Source: Fluviicola sp.
GTDB taxonomy: Bacteria; Bacteroidota; Bacteroidia; Flavobacteriales_D; Crocinitomicaceae
Direction of reading: 5' to 3'
Assembly (NCBI GenBank): GCA_029866325.1
Contig: JARWZO010000019.1
Span: forward strand, 248,001 to 312,000
Length of the DNA stretch: 64,000 nucleotides
A program made the translations under genes and the position numbers. Positions 16,666 to 25,268 of the stretch are shown here, piece by piece (positions within the stretch are counted from its first letter, which is position 1; each line of letters starts with the position of its first letter). A model generated the notes under the pieces. The model had not been told where the DNA came from. It saw only the letters and a list, made by a program, of their open reading frames with translations, and did no database searches.

Positions 16666-17979
16666 TTACTCCGGGAGATTGTAGGTGTTTAGGTCACTGG
16701 ATAAATCGGCGTTTTCGCGTTTCCATTTTCGCTTAAAATAGATTGCGGATACTAAAAACAGAACGATTAACAAGATTGAAACTACGTAAGATGCGACTTT
16801 GAAAAAATCGAGGTAGCTAATTTCTCCGCTCCCGAAATTCTTGTAAAAAAGAACTCCTAGACTTCCTAAATAACCGTAAAAATCGGCCAATGTGACCATG
16901 AAACTCGCCGTGCTCACATAATGAAACGAGGCAATTAATCGTTCGAAAAACAGACTATTTGCGGGTACATACGAAACGTAAAGACCTAAACCGATGCATA
17001 CCGTCCACAGGTATGGTGAAATCATTCCATTATCAAATAACAAGGTGCTGCCACCGATAATGAATGCTCCGGCTATTGCAACAAAATGAATGGTCATGAA
17101 TGCCTTAAAGTTGCTTTTCACCCATTTAATAAGTGCAACAAGCAAGATGATACTCAGTCCGATTGGAATTTCGGTTCGCGTAAAAATATTGGCACTATCG
17201 CCGTACCCGAGTTCTTGCCAAATTTCTGCCGAAAAGTTATCCCTGAAATCGCGCAGCGAAGTCAATAACATGTAGGCTATGATGAAAATGAATAGACCGA
17301 ACGTGAATTTACGCAAAAACGCTCGGCGCTCTTTTCCATTCATCGGCTTTCGTTTGGTTCTAGACGCAATATCGGTTGCTGAAGGTGCCGGAAACTGCTC
17401 TAACAGCCAAACCGAAAAAATCAACAATGGAATAAACAAGGCAGCAGTAACAAAAGGCATCCAATATTCGGTAACTCCTGATTGCAGGATCATTTTACCG
17501 ATTGTTTTGATAAAACCGGATGAAATGATCATTGTCAAATTCAGCCCCATTACTAAGATATCCGTGACCTTTCTTCCTTCTAAATAGCTGTATACGATTC
17601 CGTAAATCATGCCAATTGGAACCCCGCTCAAAAACATAAAGAAAATATTATAAGGAGCTGGAGTTGTTGCGAAAAAAAACAAGGATAACCCTGAAATTCC
17701 AATCAATAACAAAATGGTTTTTCCCCGTCTTTTTGCCTTTAATTCGGAAACGATTTTTATGCCGATGAATTTTGATAAGGTATAACCGATTACTTGCGAA
17801 GTAATCAATACAATTTTATAGTCGATGCCGAATACCGTTTGATCTTCGAATTGCGCTACCGTAAAGGCTTTGCGAAAAGCGTACATGCAGGTATAGGTGC
17901 AAAAGATAGCCGCTGTAGCTACTATCGAAAATACCAACGAGTTGGAATGAGACAGGTATGTTTTTAGCTTAGTGCTCAT
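16666..17979 (-). CDS. MFS-type transporter, DUF5690 family
   Basis: This 437-residue inner-membrane protein has about 12 predicted helices and a cytoplasmic loop rich in Lys/Arg around residues 205-222. The N-terminal half has an MFS-like fold (TCMYAFRKAF resembles the start of glycerol-3-phosphate/phosphate antiporters, which carry a similar YxxRK). It belongs to DUF5690 as far as I can recognise it. Its start overlaps the end of the PHP gene by 11 bases, and the phosphonatase-like gene follows after 29 bases. No ABC-type phosphonate importer (PhnCDE or PhnSTUV) lies nearby, so this is the likely AEP importer of the inner membrane. Confidence 0.82.
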   Translation of the reverse strand: MSTKLKTYLSHSNSLVFSIVATAAIFCTYTCMYAFRKAFTVAQFEDQTVFGIDYKIVLITSQVIGYTLSKFIGIKIVSELKAKRRGKTILLLIGISGLSLFFFATTPAPYNIFFMFLSGVPIGMIYGIVYSYLEGRKVTDILVMGLNLTMIISSGFIKTIGKMILQSGVTEYWMPFVTAALFIPLLIFSVWLLEQFPAPSATDIASRTKRKPMNGKERRAFLRKFTFGLFIFIIAYMLLTSLRDFRDNFSAEIWQELGYGDSANIFTRTEIPIGLSIILLVALIKWVKSNFKAFMTIHFVAIAGAFIIGGSTLLFDNGMISPYLWTVCIGLGLYVSYVPANSLFFERLIASFHYVSTASFMVTLADFYGYLGSLGVLFYKNFGSGEISYLDFFKVASYVVSILLIVLFLVSAIYFKRKWKRENADLSSDLNTYNLPE

Positions 17980-18841
17980 CTATCGGCTCTAATCCGTTTA
18001 TAGTAACAAGGGCATCCACCCATTTATTTTTGGTAAGGACTTTGAGTTTGTTTATTCCCAGACCGGTTAAAAATGTCGCGGTAGTTTCAAAACAAGCGTC
18101 TAGTTCATTAGGATGATGGGCATCGCTATTGAGTACAAGTGGAATATTCAATTCGAATGCACGTTTCAGTAATTCCGGTGAAGGATACGGATGTTCCAGT
18201 TGCTTCTTGTACATTCCACGCGTGTTGATTTCGAGAAAAGCTCCCGATTGAGCAATGGCTTGTAATGCTACTTCCGAAGCTTCTTTATAGACTGCAGAAT
18301 CAGTATCAATCACCTGAGTTCCGTCAGCATTCCGGTGCATTTTAATTTTGTCGAAATGACCTATTATTGTTTGGGTTGAAGGAACCGCCATGACCTCAAA
18401 AGCACGGAAATACGAACGGATAAAGAGATCCTGATCATTGTTCCAATTTGTTGCCAATTGCGTTAAAAACGTATCGGTTGGTCCATCAATTTCAATGAGT
18501 TCACCCGAATTCGACTTTAAAAAATGGACAGACAAGATGTTGTAGTCCAGTTGATCTGATTGGAACGACTGAAGCCACACATCTTTTCCTTCTAAAAAAT
18601 CAATTTCAAGGCTCTTATAAATCTCTATTTGAGAAGCATATTTCTTTTTTAGTGCTTCTATTTCTGCAAAATAATCATCGAGTTTCGCTATCGGCATATT
18701 CCATGCATTTTCAAACCATAGCGGAGCATGAGAGGAAAAACCGATGGCTTTAAATTCCTTATTGATTGCCGATAAGACATACGATTCCAACGGTTCAGAT
18801 CCGTCGCAATAATTAGAATGACAATGATAGTTAAACCACAC
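17969..18841 (-). CDS. PHP-domain phosphatase (histidinol-phosphatase-like)
   Basis: The protein has 290 residues from the GTG at 18841, giving MWFNYHCHSNYCDG as in homologues. The longer frame to 18874 would begin inside the terminator hairpin at 18858-18893 and is unlikely. PHP motifs are present: HCHSNYCDG (motif I), SSHAP, HFDKI and NSDAHHP near the C-terminus. Family members hydrolyse histidinol phosphate or other phosphoesters with a trinuclear metal site. The stop overlaps the start of the DUF5690 transporter gene, so it belongs to the phosphonate operon and not to a his operon. A PHP enzyme (PhnPP) is known to act on cyclic phosphate intermediates of phosphonate breakdown; any analogous role here is inference. 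Confidence 0.8.
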   Translation of the reverse strand: MWFNYHCHSNYCDGSEPLESYVLSAINKEFKAIGFSSHAPLWFENAWNMPIAKLDDYFAEIEALKKKYASQIEIYKSLEIDFLEGKDVWLQSFQSDQLDYNILSVHFLKSNSGELIEIDGPTDTFLTQLATNWNNDQDLFIRSYFRAFEVMAVPSTQTIIGHFDKIKMHRNADGTQVIDTDSAVYKEASEVALQAIAQSGAFLEINTRGMYKKQLEHPYPSPELLKRAFELNIPLVLNSDAHHPNELDACFETTATFLTGLGINKLKVLTKNKWVDALVTINGLEPIDEH

Positions 18842-18857
18842 GTTCGTTTGGATTTTT

Positions 18858-18893
18858 AGAAAAAAATGGGGCACGTTTAATGACGCACCCCAT
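18858..18893 (-). terminator. Terminator after the LamG/FN3 gene
   Basis: Read on the minus strand, ATGGGGTGCGT and ACGTGCCCCAT form an 11-bp stem with two G-T pairs and a 6-base loop, followed by seven T. It lies between the LamG/FN3 stop and the PHP start and divides the locus into separate transcription units. Confidence 0.85.
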
Positions 18894-18907
18894 TGGGCAG
18901 TATTTTT

Positions 18908-20905
18908 TTATTCTTTGATCAATTGTTGTGTACTAAAGCTGTTTTCAGTAGAAACGTTCACGAGATACATTCCTTTTTGAAGAAGCTCTAAACTGATCTG
19001 TGTCTGATTGTTTTCATCACCACTCACTCGATCTTCATAGACTTTTCTACCGAAAAGATCAATCACTTCAACTGTAAAAGTACCTGCTTCTACAAACTGT
19101 AGCTGTACTAAATCGCTTGCCGGATTTGGAAATAAACGGAACTTATTTTGCTCGGTTGATTCTTCCAAACCTGCGGTATTAATTGTTGTTGTGAACTCAA
19201 AAGGACCGGCCCATGTGCTTGTACTTGAAGCTCCACAATCTGTTCGCACATAATACGAATAGGTTGTAGTAGGCGCCAGCTGATTCAACACATACGGGTT
19301 ACTCACATTTGACACAGGAATACCCGTACCAGGAGTGAATCCCGGTAATCCCCACTCAATGTCGAAAGTGGTGGCACCGGATGTCCAAGTTAATGTTGCA
19401 GAAGAAGAAGTGATATTGGTAGCAGACAACGCAGTTGGCACCGAACAAATAGTTGCGTAGAATGTAAACGGCCCTATCCAGCTGCTGGCACCGCTTCCTC
19501 CACAAGTATCTTGGATATACAAATCATAATAAACATTTCCGGTAAGTCCGGAGAAGTTGTATGGATTGTTGGTTGTATTCAACACTTCTGTTCCTTCGCC
19601 CAAAGCAAAACCTTGTTCTCCCCATTGCAAGTTCCAGTTTGTGGCACCACCTGTGGTCCAGGAAACTTCGCAACTGGAAGCTGTTTGGTTGACAATACTT
19701 GGTGCTGATGGTGGGTTACAGGTTCCGTTGGAAACCAATCCTAAGTAAAATTCTTTACTCACACCGATTGAATCTTTGCTAATGATATTGGTTGTAAGAT
19801 TTTGATCAGCAAGATAATCACTCCACCACAAGCTGTTATTCGCATTTCGATTCCATAAAACCAAATTTGCTTCATTGGTTGTTGCTGCTCCGAAAGCCCC
19901 GTAATTCAATTCAATTTCATAAGCAGCAGCTGCCGATTTGTCAACTGCAAACACTCCGAAATAAACATCATTCCCCGGAAGCAAAGTTAGCCCATTGAGT
20001 GAGGAAGGCTGACCGTTCACTTTGTACACATGTAACCCACTTACATTTTCGATTTGTTGTGCCGTGAAATTACCATTGGCCGAATTCAATGCCACCGTAA
20101 CACCTGACCAATTGGATGTATAGATATTGTTGCTTACGTTACCGAGTGCCGCACCGGATGTTTCCCAGTTTGAAGCAACTGTGTTGATTAAACTACCATC
20201 ATTGGAAGCTGCCGTAAGGTCAGACAACGTAGTTCCTGATGCATCATCACATGGGTAATAAGCATAAAGAGACTGTTCATTACCATTCAGTTTCAAACAC
20301 ATTCTATCGCGAATTTGCTGTTGTGTCAACACACCATCCCAAATACGTACCTCATCAATTGATCCATCAAAGCGCGGATTGGTGCCATTGTAGCTATAAT
20401 TCCCCGTTCCGTCTTGACCTAATTTATAGGTATATGAACTTTCAAACGATCCGGTAATAGAAGAAATATCGATGCTATCTTTGGCAATACCGTTGATGTA
20501 AACTTTAAAAAGTCCACCACGATTCATGGTAGCCGCAAAGTGAAACCATCCTAAACTCACAACATCAACCGCAATGGTCAAATCTTTGCGACTGTTATTC
20601 GGATCTTTAAAGTTGAATTTCATGTTTTGACCGTTGTCTTGCACATCGAAAACCAACCCGGTATTGTTGCCCGAAGCCCAGTTTTTATTTGAGAAAAAAG
20701 AAGGATCCTCCGTCACCGAGTTTACTTTCATCCAGCATTCGAATGAAAAATCGTTGGTATTAATGTTGGTCAATCCACCCAAATCAACATGATTGGCGTT
20801 GGCAATGTTAGCTGAAAAATCAAGAGCCGTTCCAGATCCTGAAACCTGGGCATTCACTGTGACCATTCCTGCAAGGAAGGCTGCAAAAAAGATTATTTTT
20901 TTCAT
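18908..20905 (-). CDS. Secreted LamG-FN3 protein with T9SS sorting domain
   Basis: This 665-residue protein has a signal peptide (residues 1-19, ending VNA). A LamG/pentraxin-like domain covers about 25-215 (GWFHFAATMNRGGLFKVYING, then a WDGVLTQQQI segment typical of LamG). A beta region follows, then two FN3 domains (about 395-485 and 487-575; both with the PS.P/T-A...SCEVSW or SSATLTW pattern), and a type A T9SS domain (residues 585-665, LFPNPASD). It has no catalytic motif and is probably a surface or released binding protein. It starts 22 bases after the phosphodiesterase gene, so both are made together. Confidence 0.87.
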   Translation of the reverse strand: MKKIIFFAAFLAGMVTVNAQVSGSGTALDFSANIANANHVDLGGLTNINTNDFSFECWMKVNSVTEDPSFFSNKNWASGNNTGLVFDVQDNGQNMKFNFKDPNNSRKDLTIAVDVVSLGWFHFAATMNRGGLFKVYINGIAKDSIDISSITGSFESSYTYKLGQDGTGNYSYNGTNPRFDGSIDEVRIWDGVLTQQQIRDRMCLKLNGNEQSLYAYYPCDDASGTTLSDLTAASNDGSLINTVASNWETSGAALGNVSNNIYTSNWSGVTVALNSANGNFTAQQIENVSGLHVYKVNGQPSSLNGLTLLPGNDVYFGVFAVDKSAAAAYEIELNYGAFGAATTNEANLVLWNRNANNSLWWSDYLADQNLTTNIISKDSIGVSKEFYLGLVSNGTCNPPSAPSIVNQTASSCEVSWTTGGATNWNLQWGEQGFALGEGTEVLNTTNNPYNFSGLTGNVYYDLYIQDTCGGSGASSWIGPFTFYATICSVPTALSATNITSSSATLTWTSGATTFDIEWGLPGFTPGTGIPVSNVSNPYVLNQLAPTTTYSYYVRTDCGASSTSTWAGPFEFTTTINTAGLEESTEQNKFRLFPNPASDLVQLQFVEAGTFTVEVIDLFGRKVYEDRVSGDENNQTQISLELLQKGMYLVNVSTENSFSTQQLIKE

Positions 20906-20927
20906 ACTGAATATGCGTTAAATCGAA

Positions 20928-22160
20928 TTATTCTATGATTACTTTTTTGGTTTGCCTTTGAGCACCAATGATGAGCGTAATAAAGTATTCTCCCTTTGGT
21001 TTGTCTGCAAAGCTGATGTTTAATTTATTCGGAGTGAGTCCTTGCACATTGCTGTTAATCTCTACAACCTTTCCATTCAAATCTGTTATTTCATAAGAAA
21101 TGGCTTCATTCTCCTCGTTTTTGTACCAGAGTGAAACCAGATCAATAGAAGGATTCGGAAAATAGATGAAATCAAAATTGTCTACAGGCAATTCATTCAC
21201 CGCTAATGCGGGTGGCGTATACAATGAATCTAACCATGATTGACCATCCAAATTCCAGCTTGGATTGATAGTAGGATTGCAGCTTGAACCGCGCAACAAA
21301 TGATCCAATGCAGTAGCTGCAATATCAGCCTGACATGGGCTTTGAGCACCAACGCTAGCATTATAATTACCCAATGCAATACTTCCCGGATCTGTTACAC
21401 CTGTCATTTGTATTGGAGAAGCATTATTTCCGCTTCCAATCCACCAAATTGTACGTTCTTGAGAAGAGTTTCCTCCGTGACCGTTACCGATGCCTCCGTG
21501 ATCAGTTGATAATAAAATAATCCACTCCTCATCTGCATATCCTGGGCGATTTTGCAATGCAGTCATGATGCTTCCGATATGCCCGTCTACTGATTCAATC
21601 GCATTCATGTAAATCGGGTTGTTTGGACTGAAGCCGCTTGCATGACCAGCAAGATCCGGCTCATCAAAGTAAACAAATAGGACGTCTAAATTCGGATTCA
21701 CCAATTGATTTTGAGAAGCCGTAACACTTTGACTTCCCTGACCATCTTGTACCAACAATTTCAAATCCCATCCGTCATTGTACACATTGTCTGACATTGG
21801 AGCCCATTGCACAATTTGCACACAATACAAATCAGGCAAACATGACTTTGCGCGAGTAGGGAAATACGGATAGGTGTTGTATTGACTGTTTGCATACGAA
21901 TTGTCTGTCACACCATGTTTGTTGTATTCAACACCGCACATAAGAGTTGACCAAGACGGTCCTGAAACGGTGATTCCACGGTGGTAAGATTCATACGTGA
22001 AAAAACTGTTTGACATCAACGCATCAATATTCGGCGTATTTGCTTGTTGCAAAGCATCTGAGCGCACACCATCCATCCCGATTATCAGGACTTTTCTGTT
22101 TTGCGAGGCAATCGCAAACTGCGCTAATAAAACCGCAGCGATAAACGTAATTCTTTTCAT
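20928..22160 (-). CDS. T9SS-exported alkaline-phosphatase-superfamily phosphodiesterase
   Basis: This 410-residue protein has a signal peptide (1-19) and a type I phosphodiesterase/nucleotide pyrophosphatase domain (about 22-300). The metal ligand D30 is in IIGMDGV. The likely nucleophile is S66, preceding GPSWSTL, where NPP enzymes have Thr. Further ligands are D169 and H173 (PDLAGH) and D220 and H221 (STDHGG). A T9SS type A domain ends the protein (YFPNPSID to KKVIIE). Relatives cleave phosphodiesters, and phosphonoacetate hydrolase is in the same superfamily. Its place in the phosphonate locus suggests it releases AEP or similar from lipids or glycans outside the cell. The substrate is unproven. 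Confidence 0.85.
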   Translation of the reverse strand: MKRITFIAAVLLAQFAIASQNRKVLIIGMDGVRSDALQQANTPNIDALMSNSFFTYESYHRGITVSGPSWSTLMCGVEYNKHGVTDNSYANSQYNTYPYFPTRAKSCLPDLYCVQIVQWAPMSDNVYNDGWDLKLLVQDGQGSQSVTASQNQLVNPNLDVLFVYFDEPDLAGHASGFSPNNPIYMNAIESVDGHIGSIMTALQNRPGYADEEWIILLSTDHGGIGNGHGGNSSQERTIWWIGSGNNASPIQMTGVTDPGSIALGNYNASVGAQSPCQADIAATALDHLLRGSSCNPTINPSWNLDGQSWLDSLYTPPALAVNELPVDNFDFIYFPNPSIDLVSLWYKNEENEAISYEITDLNGKVVEINSNVQGLTPNKLNISFADKPKGEYFITLIIGAQRQTKKVIIE

Positions 22161-22193
22161 ATTCTATTGTTTTTTAATTACTAATTGATGTCT

Positions 22194-22201
22194 CAAAGTT
22201 A
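22194..22201 (-). promoter_or_regulatory. Likely -7 box of the phosphodiesterase-LamG unit
   Basis: On the minus strand the sequence TAACTTTG matches TAnnTTTG, 34 bases ahead of the ATG at 22160. The -33 region is only T-rich (no clear TTTG). Confidence 0.45.
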
Positions 22202-22309
22202 CTTCCATTCAATTATTAGTATAAAATGTTAATATTACTAAAGCATTAATTTTTATTACTATTTGTAAACTTATCGGAACATAAATCGATTTAAAGGGTA
22301 AATTATTTA

Positions 22310-25237
22310 CTATAAGTCAACTTTTAAGCCAATTTGAGCCTTCACACCGAAGTATTCCGTTTTATAAACTCGCCAACTCTTACCTACATAAAGTCTATCC
22401 GGTGAATTGAGTAGATTATTCGCTTCCACAAACACCGAAAAACGATCATTTATCAGATAAGTGAATTCGAAATCGAGGCTGTAATAGCTATTTGCAAACA
22501 CATCATAGTCGCTGTCTTTGTAAAGCAATCCCACCCCTTGGAGCGCACTTAGATTCAATTGTTTTAGATAAGGACCCGAATAAGCGAGTTCTATTTTTGT
22601 TTCAATACGATCCGACTCATACGAAAGTCCGATGTTGTATAACAAAGGTGTTTGACCAACCATTGACTGTGAGGCTGTTCTACCGGGCACTTTCATTCTG
22701 GAGATCGAATAGGTAACATTGGCATTAAAACCGAGGTTTTTCCAATGACCTTTCAAAAAATCAAACTTTCTGATGAATACTCCTTCAAAACCTACCACCC
22801 ATGAACTTGGTGCATTGTCATAACGTTTGGTTACAATACCCGAAATAGAATCGACCGAACCGGTTGAAATGGCAAAAATCTGATCTTTGATATTTTTGTA
22901 ATAGGCCCCAACCAAAAACATGCCTTTCAATCCCCAAAAATGCTCATAACAGGCATCTATATTAGCAGAATATGTCGGTCTCAATTTTGGATTACCGAAG
23001 GTATATTCGAGTTCATTGTAACGAATAACAGCATGTCCGGGTTTTGTTTCTTCAAAATTTGGTCGGTGCATGGTGCGTGAAGCAGCAACCCGAATGTTGG
23101 TTTTTTCATTCACAAAATACGTGGCATTAAACGATGGCAGCAAGGAGTTGTAATTCAAACGAGTAACCCGTTGTTCCGGAAGATAATAATAGGTTTGGCT
23201 TGCCTCATCGAAAGCAATAGTTGAAGTAAGGGTATCGGATGTTTCGTATAACTGTGTGTTTTCAATACGCAAACCACCATTGATATTTACTTTTTTGGCC
23301 GTATAATCGAACATTCCGTAACCAGCCAACCGATCTTCGCGGTAATCGTAATTGGAACCAACCCATTGATTGTATTGATAATTGAGTTTATCCATATACA
23401 CCTCCCGCAATTGAATCTCATCGTTGTGAATGAATCCGTTCAAGTCATTTTCGCTCAGAAAAGGAAACATCAGATTGGCATACGTTCCGCCTTCCTGTTT
23501 CATGAAATTCTCCGGATGCTCCATGAAGGATTCGGTCGCAAAATCACTCAATAAAATTGCTTGCGAATTGCCACTACTGAAATCCTGGAACCATTCGTGC
23601 TTTGAAATGTGGCGGAAACCGGTTTTGTGGGTAAACTTGCCTCCAAATCGAACATTCAGCCGATTGGTGATTTTGTATTCAGCATCCAACTGTCCTACAA
23701 TAGGATCGCGCTCTCTTGTTTGATTGGTTTCGGTATAACTTTGGCTAAAGCGAAATTGATCGGGCGTTAGTTGGTTGGTGAATTTCGGCTGGATATTCTG
23801 CGGATCATCGCCGGTTCCATAAGGGTTATCCGACCCAATGAGCTTCAAATAGGCATACGGATTAGTGGAAGCATTTCCGAATTTGTCAACGCCTACCAAG
23901 TCGGTAAATTGCAACGGTACACTCATAAATTCGGTTACAAAAAAACCGTTTCTCTTGTCACTACGCTGTTTAAATGGAGCCGCACCATACCAAAATCGGT
24001 TATCGTAATGCGCCAATTTTGCCCTCAACTTTAATCGGTTAGTTGGCAGGTATTCCACATATAAATCACCTCCGTAAATGCGACGATTGTAAATACCATG
24101 TGTACTTTGCAAACGAAGGGCATTGGTCCCTGATTCATCGTACCAATTGAAACTCTCTTTGTACATGTATTTATCATCGGCCATGTATCCGCCCACGAAA
24201 TTTGCCCCGAATTTAAGTTTGGTATTCGGTCGGTATTCGATACCCGCATTGCCACCAGCTGTGGTACGCAAACCATTATACCTGCGCAACTCGAGCCTAT
24301 TGAGCGCATGATTAAAAACACTTCCGTAAACCGCTTTTATGGCGTTAATCGAATAATTACGTCCGTAATAAGAAACATCTGCAACAAAACTGATTTTTTT
24401 ATTCTTGGACACATTTCCGTAAAGCGCAGTAAAACTGCCGGTAGGCTTCGATGAAAACGCATTGACACCAGCAGCTATATCGCAATTAAAGGTCTTTTTG
24501 GTCACCGGTAATCGTGTTACAAAATTGATGCTGCCACCAATGTTATCCGACTCCATTTCGGGCGAAGCTGTTTTCGACTCCACCACATAATCGATCACTT
24601 CAGCCGGCAGCGCTTCAAATTCAAACGAACGTGTTTGCTGCTCTTCATCTGCAACCGGTAATCGATCTCCATTGAGCAACGTCGACGACCAATCACTTGG
24701 AGTACCACGCAGTGTCACTATACTATTTTCTCCTTGATTGCGCTGCACTCCTACTCCGGGAACATGCGCTACGGCATCTGCCGCATTTTTAATAGGCAAC
24801 TTTTCTAATTCTTCTGCTGAAACAACGGTTGTTTGTTTCGTAGCATTTTTCATCATGTTCAACGCTTTTGCTTCTGAATTATTCAACACACCAAGCACCT
24901 CCACCTCTTCCAGCTCGGTTGAATCTCTGAGAATAACCGCCTGTAAATCGAGATCCTGATTACCTGAAAGGCTTACAAACAGTCGCTTTTTACTGTACGA
25001 AATACCACTAAACAACAATGAATAAACTGTATCTGATGGAAGATCGAAATAAACAAACCGTCCATTCCCATCGGTAATTACAACTATTGATTTTTGCTCA
25101 AGCAACACCGCAACTCCGGGTATCTCATTTCCCAAAGTATCCTTCACCACACCTCTTACGGATGCTTTTTGTTGTTGTGCGAATGAAAGAAAAGGCAGCA
25201 CCAGAAAAACAACCAAGTTGACTAATCGAGACTTCAT
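22310..25237 (-). CDS. TonB-dependent receptor with CarboxypepD_reg-like domain (copy 1)
   Basis: The protein has 975 residues from the ATG at 25237; the upstream extension lacks a signal peptide. It has a signal peptide (to SFA at about 20), a CarboxypepD_reg-like beta-sandwich (about 24-105), a plug domain (about 140-250, with RGTPSDWSSTLLNGDRLP), and a 22-strand-type barrel to the C-terminus. There is no neighbouring susD. Copy 2 upstream is a close paralogue with the same domain order. Receptors with this plug signature import small ligands energised by TonB. Location in the phosphonate locus suggests a phosphonate compound as ligand (inference). Confidence 0.88.
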   Translation of the reverse strand: MKSRLVNLVVFLVLPFLSFAQQQKASVRGVVKDTLGNEIPGVAVLLEQKSIVVITDGNGRFVYFDLPSDTVYSLLFSGISYSKKRLFVSLSGNQDLDLQAVILRDSTELEEVEVLGVLNNSEAKALNMMKNATKQTTVVSAEELEKLPIKNAADAVAHVPGVGVQRNQGENSIVTLRGTPSDWSSTLLNGDRLPVADEEQQTRSFEFEALPAEVIDYVVESKTASPEMESDNIGGSINFVTRLPVTKKTFNCDIAAGVNAFSSKPTGSFTALYGNVSKNKKISFVADVSYYGRNYSINAIKAVYGSVFNHALNRLELRRYNGLRTTAGGNAGIEYRPNTKLKFGANFVGGYMADDKYMYKESFNWYDESGTNALRLQSTHGIYNRRIYGGDLYVEYLPTNRLKLRAKLAHYDNRFWYGAAPFKQRSDKRNGFFVTEFMSVPLQFTDLVGVDKFGNASTNPYAYLKLIGSDNPYGTGDDPQNIQPKFTNQLTPDQFRFSQSYTETNQTRERDPIVGQLDAEYKITNRLNVRFGGKFTHKTGFRHISKHEWFQDFSSGNSQAILLSDFATESFMEHPENFMKQEGGTYANLMFPFLSENDLNGFIHNDEIQLREVYMDKLNYQYNQWVGSNYDYREDRLAGYGMFDYTAKKVNINGGLRIENTQLYETSDTLTSTIAFDEASQTYYYLPEQRVTRLNYNSLLPSFNATYFVNEKTNIRVAASRTMHRPNFEETKPGHAVIRYNELEYTFGNPKLRPTYSANIDACYEHFWGLKGMFLVGAYYKNIKDQIFAISTGSVDSISGIVTKRYDNAPSSWVVGFEGVFIRKFDFLKGHWKNLGFNANVTYSISRMKVPGRTASQSMVGQTPLLYNIGLSYESDRIETKIELAYSGPYLKQLNLSALQGVGLLYKDSDYDVFANSYYSLDFEFTYLINDRFSVFVEANNLLNSPDRLYVGKSWRVYKTEYFGVKAQIGLKVDL

Positions 25238-25268
25238 AATATGAATACGTTTTGTCGTAAGCATTGTA

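Noticed and set aside
13680-18841. C-P lyase (phnGHIJKLM) pathway
   Set aside because: None of those genes is in the window; the enzymes seen belong to the hydrolytic AEP route.
24031-24321. 96-codon minus-strand ORF inside the TonB receptor gene
   Set aside because: It lies wholly within the receptor coding sequence in another frame and shows no independent features.
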